Of a stretch of 64,000 nt of DNA, positions 60,237 through 64,000 are shown piece after piece. This DNA is from Gramella sp. MT6 (GTDB lineage: Bacteria; Bacteroidota; Bacteroidia; Flavobacteriales; Flavobacteriaceae): assembly GCF_019357415.1 (NCBI RefSeq), contig NZ_CP048410.1, forward strand, positions 992,001 to 1,056,000, in the 5' to 3' direction. Under the pieces are notes generated by a model, which made no database searches, was not told where the DNA came from, and saw only the letters and a program-made list of their open reading frames with translations. The position numbers were made by a program, and so were the translations under genes. Position 1 is the stretch's first letter, and each line of letters starts with the position of its first letter.

Positions 60237-63200
60237 TTAAAATTTAATATTCACATTCACTCCAAAACTTCTAAGAGTTGGCGCATTATTCAGGGAAATC
60301 CCCTGTCCAGAAAGGCCAGTCCCGATAGAAGAATCAGGATCTATATCTTCTGCATCTTTATAGAAGAAAAATAAATTTCTCCCTATTAAACCTATAGAAG
60401 CCTGGTTTAATCCTATTCCTTCTGTCACTTTTGAAGGCAACCTATAATTTAAGGCAAATTCTCTTAATCTAACATTTGTTTGATCATAAATATAGTTTGA
60501 GGTTATTCCTGAATAACCACCCCAATACTCCTGACCTGTGATCTCGGCTGTGTTTTGCTCTCCTGTTTCTTCGTTAATTGCGTCTACCACAACTCCACCA
60601 TCTCTGTACTGAAGTGTTCTTTCTGAAACTCCGGCACCATCGAGATATGAAGATGTTGCTGAATATATTTCACCACCAAATCTTCCATCAATAAGGAATC
60701 TAAGACTCCAGTTGTTATACGTAAAGGTGTTAGAGAAACCACCGATCCAGTCTGGCTGGGCATTTCCAAGTTTTTCAACCTCACCTGCAAGAGGGATACC
60801 TTCTGCATTAACCAGTCTTTCACCATTTTCATTAGTTTTCCAGGTTGTACCGTATAGATCACCAATTCCACCACCCACACTAGCTCTTACAGAAAAACTT
60901 CCTAGTGAATTCAGTGGTAAGGATTCCAAACCTTCAATAAGCGCTACAAGCTCATTTTCGTTTTTAGAGAAGTTCACAGAAGTTTCCCATTTGAAACTTT
61001 CTGTTCTGAATGGAGTACCTCCAATAACAGCTTCAAATCCATTATTCTTAACCTCTCCAACATTTTCCTTGAAAAAGCTGAAACCAGTACCTGGAGGAAC
61101 AGGTACATTATAGATCATATCTGTTGTTCTTATAGAATAAACTGAAAAGTCTCCGAAGAACCTGTTATCGAACATATTGAATTCAATACCAAATTCAGAA
61201 GATTGTACGCTTTCTGGTTTAAGATCTGGATTCAATCTCACTTCTGGTCCATTTAGTACAGTTAAACCAAGGTATCCTTGAGTAGGTACGCTAAACGTCT
61301 GGTATAACTGGTATGGATCTGTATCGTTACCAACATCAGCCCAACTTCCTCTTAATTTCAACATGTTCAGGAAGTCTTTGTCTGGATCTATAAAACGATC
61401 TACTAATAAAGATAAACTCGCCGATGGATAGAAATAAGAACGGTTATCTTCAGCTAAAGTAGAAGACCAGTCATTTCTACCGGTTAGGTCCAGATATACG
61501 AAATCATCATATGAAAAGCTCAACTGCCCGTAAAGAGAATTTACTTTCTTTATCTGAAGCGGATTGTGCGAACTCGTCTGGATATTAGTATTACTTAAGA
61601 ACACACGGGATGGTAAACGGAAATCCTGACCTCTTACGATAACACCTTCAGAAGTTCTTTTTGATAAACTTCCCCCCACATTCGCTACCAGGTTTAGTTT
61701 TTCTGATAGATCCTTATTGGCAGTGAAAAGGAAATCTCCATTCAGCTCTGTATTTTTAAAAGTTCCATAATTAAGTCTACCTGTGTAGAAGAAGTGATGT
61801 CCATAATTTTGAACGTATTCTGTTCTTGAATTGGTTACATCTCCCCCTACTCTGGCAAATAGAGATAACCAGTCATTAAATTCGTAAGTAAGTTTAGTGA
61901 ATCCAAGAAATCTGTCTCTTCTTTCATCATTCATATCTTCATTCAACATCCAGTATGGGTTACCAATACTTTTATTCTGTCCCGCATAACTAATTGCTGC
62001 ATACTCATCTCCAAACATTGAAGGATCGCTCCACAAAGAAGGCCTGTATTTTTTAAGGTCATCTATTCTAACATTTCTAGGCATTCTATATACAAAGGCC
62101 AGAACACCTTCTGTTCCAAGGTTTACCCTGTTATCGATGTCTTGCGTAAAATAGGTAGCCTTACTATCCAGATGAAGTTTATCTGAAAGATCTATTAGTG
62201 CTCTCAGGTTAAAGTTGTGACTTTCCAGGTCTGAATTTGGAAGGACTGCGCTCGTAGTGTTATTGGTATAAGAAAAACGAGTGCTGAAATTTTCGCCACC
62301 TTTATCTATGGCGAAAGTATTGATCGCCTGCAAACCGGTTTCGAAGAAATCTTCTACGTTATCAGGTTGTGCAGTATAAGGCCTTTCTTCTCCGGTGTAG
62401 TATAACTGGCTAGACCCATCAAATCTTGGACCCCAGGAAGAACCACCGAAATTTTCCAGATCGGCATAATATGAACCGTTATTTCCCTGACCATATTCAT
62501 TCTGGAAATCTGGCAGGAACATTGGATTTTCGAAAGTAACGTTCGAATTGAAAGAAATACCAAGGCCTCTGCCCATTTTACCTTTTTTGGTAGTAATAAG
62601 GATAACCCCACTAGCGGCACGAGAACCATAAAGCGCGGCTGCGTTTGGTCCTTTTAGTACAGAAATGGATTCAATATCTGAAGGGTTAATATCTGTGATC
62701 CCTCCTCCAGATACAGTACTGTTAAAAATACTTCCACCGGTTTCATTACCTGATGCATCGATCGGGATACCGTCAACCACTATTAAAGCCTGGTTATTAC
62801 CGGTAAGAGTATTGTTACCACGGATAGTAATCCTGGAACCGGAACCAACTCCGCTGGACTGGTTCACCACTAATCCCGGTACTTTACCTACAAGGGAATT
62901 AGCAACGTTATAATCCTTTACCTCATTAACCTCTTCAGATTGCAGCTCTGTAACGGCGTAACCCAGTGATTTTTTCTCTCTTGTTAATCCAAGGGAGGTA
63001 ACAACCACCTCATCGAGGGCTTCTGCATCAACAGACATAACTACATCTAAAGTAGTTTTTCCTTCTAGAGGAATCTCCTGCTTTCCATAACCTATCATAG
63101 AAAAAGTTAAAATCGCATTTGGAGAAGCTTCAATAGTATAGTTACCATCAAAATCTGTAGTTGTACCATTGTTGGTTCCTTGTTCAACAATAGTTACACC

Positions 63201-63320
63201 CATAAGGGGCAAACCTGTTTCCCCGTCAATAACGTTTCCGGTTACGACCTGTTCCTGGGCAACAATGCTTTGAAAAAATAAAAACATCGCAGCCAACATG
63301 CAAGGTAATTTTTTGACCAT
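60237..63320 (-). CDS. SusC-type TonB-dependent outer-membrane transporter
   Basis: Imports oligosaccharides across the outer membrane with the SusD partner. The 1,027-residue sequence has a signal peptide (MVKKLPCMLAAMFLFFQSIVAQ), a carboxypeptidase-like N-terminal domain (QVVTGNVIDGETGLPLMGVTI, about 25-105), the TonB-box-like region (DEVVVTSLG), the plug with SRITIRGNN and VVDGIPID, and a barrel ending in the aromatic FGVNVNIKF. It is first in the minus-strand operon, with the 326-base leader upstream. The substrate is not visible in sequence; context suggests amino-sugar glycan. Confidence 0.94.
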   Translation of the reverse strand: MVKKLPCMLAAMFLFFQSIVAQEQVVTGNVIDGETGLPLMGVTIVEQGTNNGTTTDFDGNYTIEASPNAILTFSMIGYGKQEIPLEGKTTLDVVMSVDAEALDEVVVTSLGLTREKKSLGYAVTELQSEEVNEVKDYNVANSLVGKVPGLVVNQSSGVGSGSRITIRGNNTLTGNNQALIVVDGIPIDASGNETGGSIFNSTVSGGGITDINPSDIESISVLKGPNAAALYGSRAASGVILITTKKGKMGRGLGISFNSNVTFENPMFLPDFQNEYGQGNNGSYYADLENFGGSSWGPRFDGSSQLYYTGEERPYTAQPDNVEDFFETGLQAINTFAIDKGGENFSTRFSYTNNTTSAVLPNSDLESHNFNLRALIDLSDKLHLDSKATYFTQDIDNRVNLGTEGVLAFVYRMPRNVRIDDLKKYRPSLWSDPSMFGDEYAAISYAGQNKSIGNPYWMLNEDMNDERRDRFLGFTKLTYEFNDWLSLFARVGGDVTNSRTEYVQNYGHHFFYTGRLNYGTFKNTELNGDFLFTANKDLSEKLNLVANVGGSLSKRTSEGVIVRGQDFRLPSRVFLSNTNIQTSSHNPLQIKKVNSLYGQLSFSYDDFVYLDLTGRNDWSSTLAEDNRSYFYPSASLSLLVDRFIDPDKDFLNMLKLRGSWADVGNDTDPYQLYQTFSVPTQGYLGLTVLNGPEVRLNPDLKPESVQSSEFGIEFNMFDNRFFGDFSVYSIRTTDMIYNVPVPPGTGFSFFKENVGEVKNNGFEAVIGGTPFRTESFKWETSVNFSKNENELVALIEGLESLPLNSLGSFSVRASVGGGIGDLYGTTWKTNENGERLVNAEGIPLAGEVEKLGNAQPDWIGGFSNTFTYNNWSLRFLIDGRFGGEIYSATSSYLDGAGVSERTLQYRDGGVVVDAINEETGEQNTAEITGQEYWGGYSGITSNYIYDQTNVRLREFALNYRLPSKVTEGIGLNQASIGLIGRNLFFFYKDAEDIDPDSSIGTGLSGQGISLNNAPTLRSFGVNVNIKF

Positions 63321-63646
63321 TGGTTTTAGTTTTAGTGATTAAATCTGAGCGATCTACTTCCGCTCTAAAAGTTTAAACAGATAGTTAAATTTTGTTAATA
63401 GTTAAAGCTAATATTTTATGATTAAAATACTTAATAAGTACCTAAAATATAAAATACCTAAGTAAATGTAAAAAATTCTATTGATTCAAACATACTTTTT
63501 TAAATTTTTTACTAAACTTATATTAGATAAATAAAAATATATTATTTAAGTATAGAGCATGTCTAAACTTTAGAACTACAGATTCTATAATAGTTTAAGA
63601 CATTTTAACATATTGATTTAAATCGAAAAAAGTTGATCTGAATAGA
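63321..63646. other. AT-rich leader upstream of the susC gene
   Basis: A spacer of about 325 bases with no gene on either strand. On the minus strand it contains TATGTTTG at 63,487-63,494 (a TAnnTTTG match), about 170 bases ahead of the susC start, which would give a long 5' leader. No clear -33 element is present at 19 to 21 bases. Confidence 0.4.
63487..63494 (-). promoter_or_regulatory. Putative -7 promoter element of the susCD operon
   Basis: On the minus strand TATGTTTG (TAnnTTTG), about 170 bases upstream of the susC ATG, with only AT-rich sequence at the -33 position. Confidence 0.32.
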
Positions 63647-63649
63647 TCA
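63624..63649 (-). terminator. Terminator at the end of the partial right-edge gene
   Basis: Stem TGATCT / AGATCA with an ATTC loop, whose first three bases are the stop codon TGA of the right-edge gene, followed on the minus strand by ACTTTTTT. Confidence 0.72.
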
Positions 63650-64000
63650 CTTTGAGTTTTTGATAACCTGGAGATGTTCAGGTTTAAGAGCTCCTCCATC
63701 AAAGAATGAAACTCCCTTGGCGTCATTCTCTTTGGCCTGTTTAATGGATTCCTTTAGTTCTGCTCCAGTCATTGCCGGGACGAAAACCCCCGTATGAAGT
63801 TCAGTGTTTTTATTTTCGAGGTCACTAATCCCCTGCCTCGTTGCAAAACCTATCCAATCAAGTTCTTCGTTATAGAAATTATGATAGATCATAGGCAAAA
63901 CAGCATCTATTTTCCATTTATCCCAGCGTTGCCTCACCATATGGTCAGCCATTTCTGGATATGGGAAAACGGCCGCGGTCAAGATTTTACCATTATCATG
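63647..64000 (-). CDS. C-terminal part of a TIM-barrel-like glycosidase-like protein (truncated by the window edge)
   Basis: About 117 residues are present; the reading frame is open to the window end (HDNGKILTAAVF), so the true start lies beyond 64,000. The strand-helix rhythm (KIDAVLPMIYHNFY, then ELHTGVFVPAMTG, then AKGVSFFDGGAL) looks like the last strands of a TIM-barrel hydrolase. The gene lies upstream of susC on the same strand, ended by a terminator, and may belong to the same glycan-use locus. The family cannot be named from this part. Confidence 0.5.
   Translation of the reverse strand, partial: HDNGKILTAAVFPYPEMADHMVRQRWDKWKIDAVLPMIYHNFYNEELDWIGFATRQGISDLENKNTELHTGVFVPAMTGAELKESIKQAKENDAKGVSFFDGGALKPEHLQVIKNSK

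Noticed and set aside
1..64000. Prophage, insertion sequence or CRISPR content
   Set aside because: No transposase, integrase, capsid, tail or cas gene was recognised anywhere in the window.

Overview
The window comes from the chromosome of a marine-type Flavobacteriaceae bacterium (Bacteroidota), probably close to Gramella/Christiangramia. This rests on a SusC/SusD pair, many Bacteroidota-type lipoproteins and outer-membrane proteins, AT-rich spacers, several promoters with the Bacteroidota -7 motif TAnnTTTG, few Shine-Dalgarno sequences, and a possible PID-CTERM sorting tail. The genus is inferred from overall resemblance only.

Positions 1-29,340 are mostly housekeeping. In order they hold: an OmpA protein with calcium-binding repeats; an AddB/RecB-type nuclease and a hydrolase; tRNA-Ala; an acetyltransferase, a MATE pump and an enoyl-CoA hydratase; two tiny membrane proteins; a 2OG-Fe(II) oxygenase, queD, lpxH and recJ; a UDG-rsmI-hypothetical operon; tdk-alr, mscL and asd; a secreted prolyl oligopeptidase; an orphan ABC ATPase; a GreA-like factor, mtgA and a FAD oxidase; then the lipid cluster DUF177-rpmF / fabH-accB-accC, pdxA and ribE. 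Many units end in clear intrinsic terminators.

Positions 29,326-37,512 are accessory. They hold a small secreted protein with a PID-CTERM-like tail, a hairpin-rich spacer, a 33-residue membrane protein with its own terminator, a secreted GH31 alpha-xylosidase-like and GH2 beta-galactosidase-like pair (possibly for xyloglucan-type side chains), and a lone Fic protein beside a CAT-anticodon tRNA and a small tandem repeat. Positions 37,580-43,165 return to core genes (epimerase, rbfA, an ABC permease, dusB) plus an outer-membrane beta-barrel receptor.

Positions 43,298-64,000 form the most interesting block, read here as a locus for scavenging bacterial cell wall (murein) or related amino-sugar glycans. 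SusC/SusD would import glycan fragments. Cell-envelope lipoproteins include a GH18 enzyme, a GHL10/DigH-like glycosidase, an N-acetylmuramoyl-L-alanine amidase and a YkfC-like NlpC/P60 endopeptidase. A YkfB-like L-Ala-D/L-Glu epimerase, a sodium-solute symporter, a NagX-like membrane protein, a secreted NagZ-like GH3 fused to a beta-lactamase-fold domain, a ROK regulator and a NagB-PIG-L fusion complete the set. Together they would strip stem peptides from glycan, cut the glycan, release GlcNAc, feed amino sugar to fructose-6-phosphate, and convert the peptide to L-Ala-L-Glu. The alternative reading, chitin or chitooligosaccharide use, does not explain the amidase, endopeptidase and epimerase. 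The window ends inside another TIM-barrel-like gene of this block.
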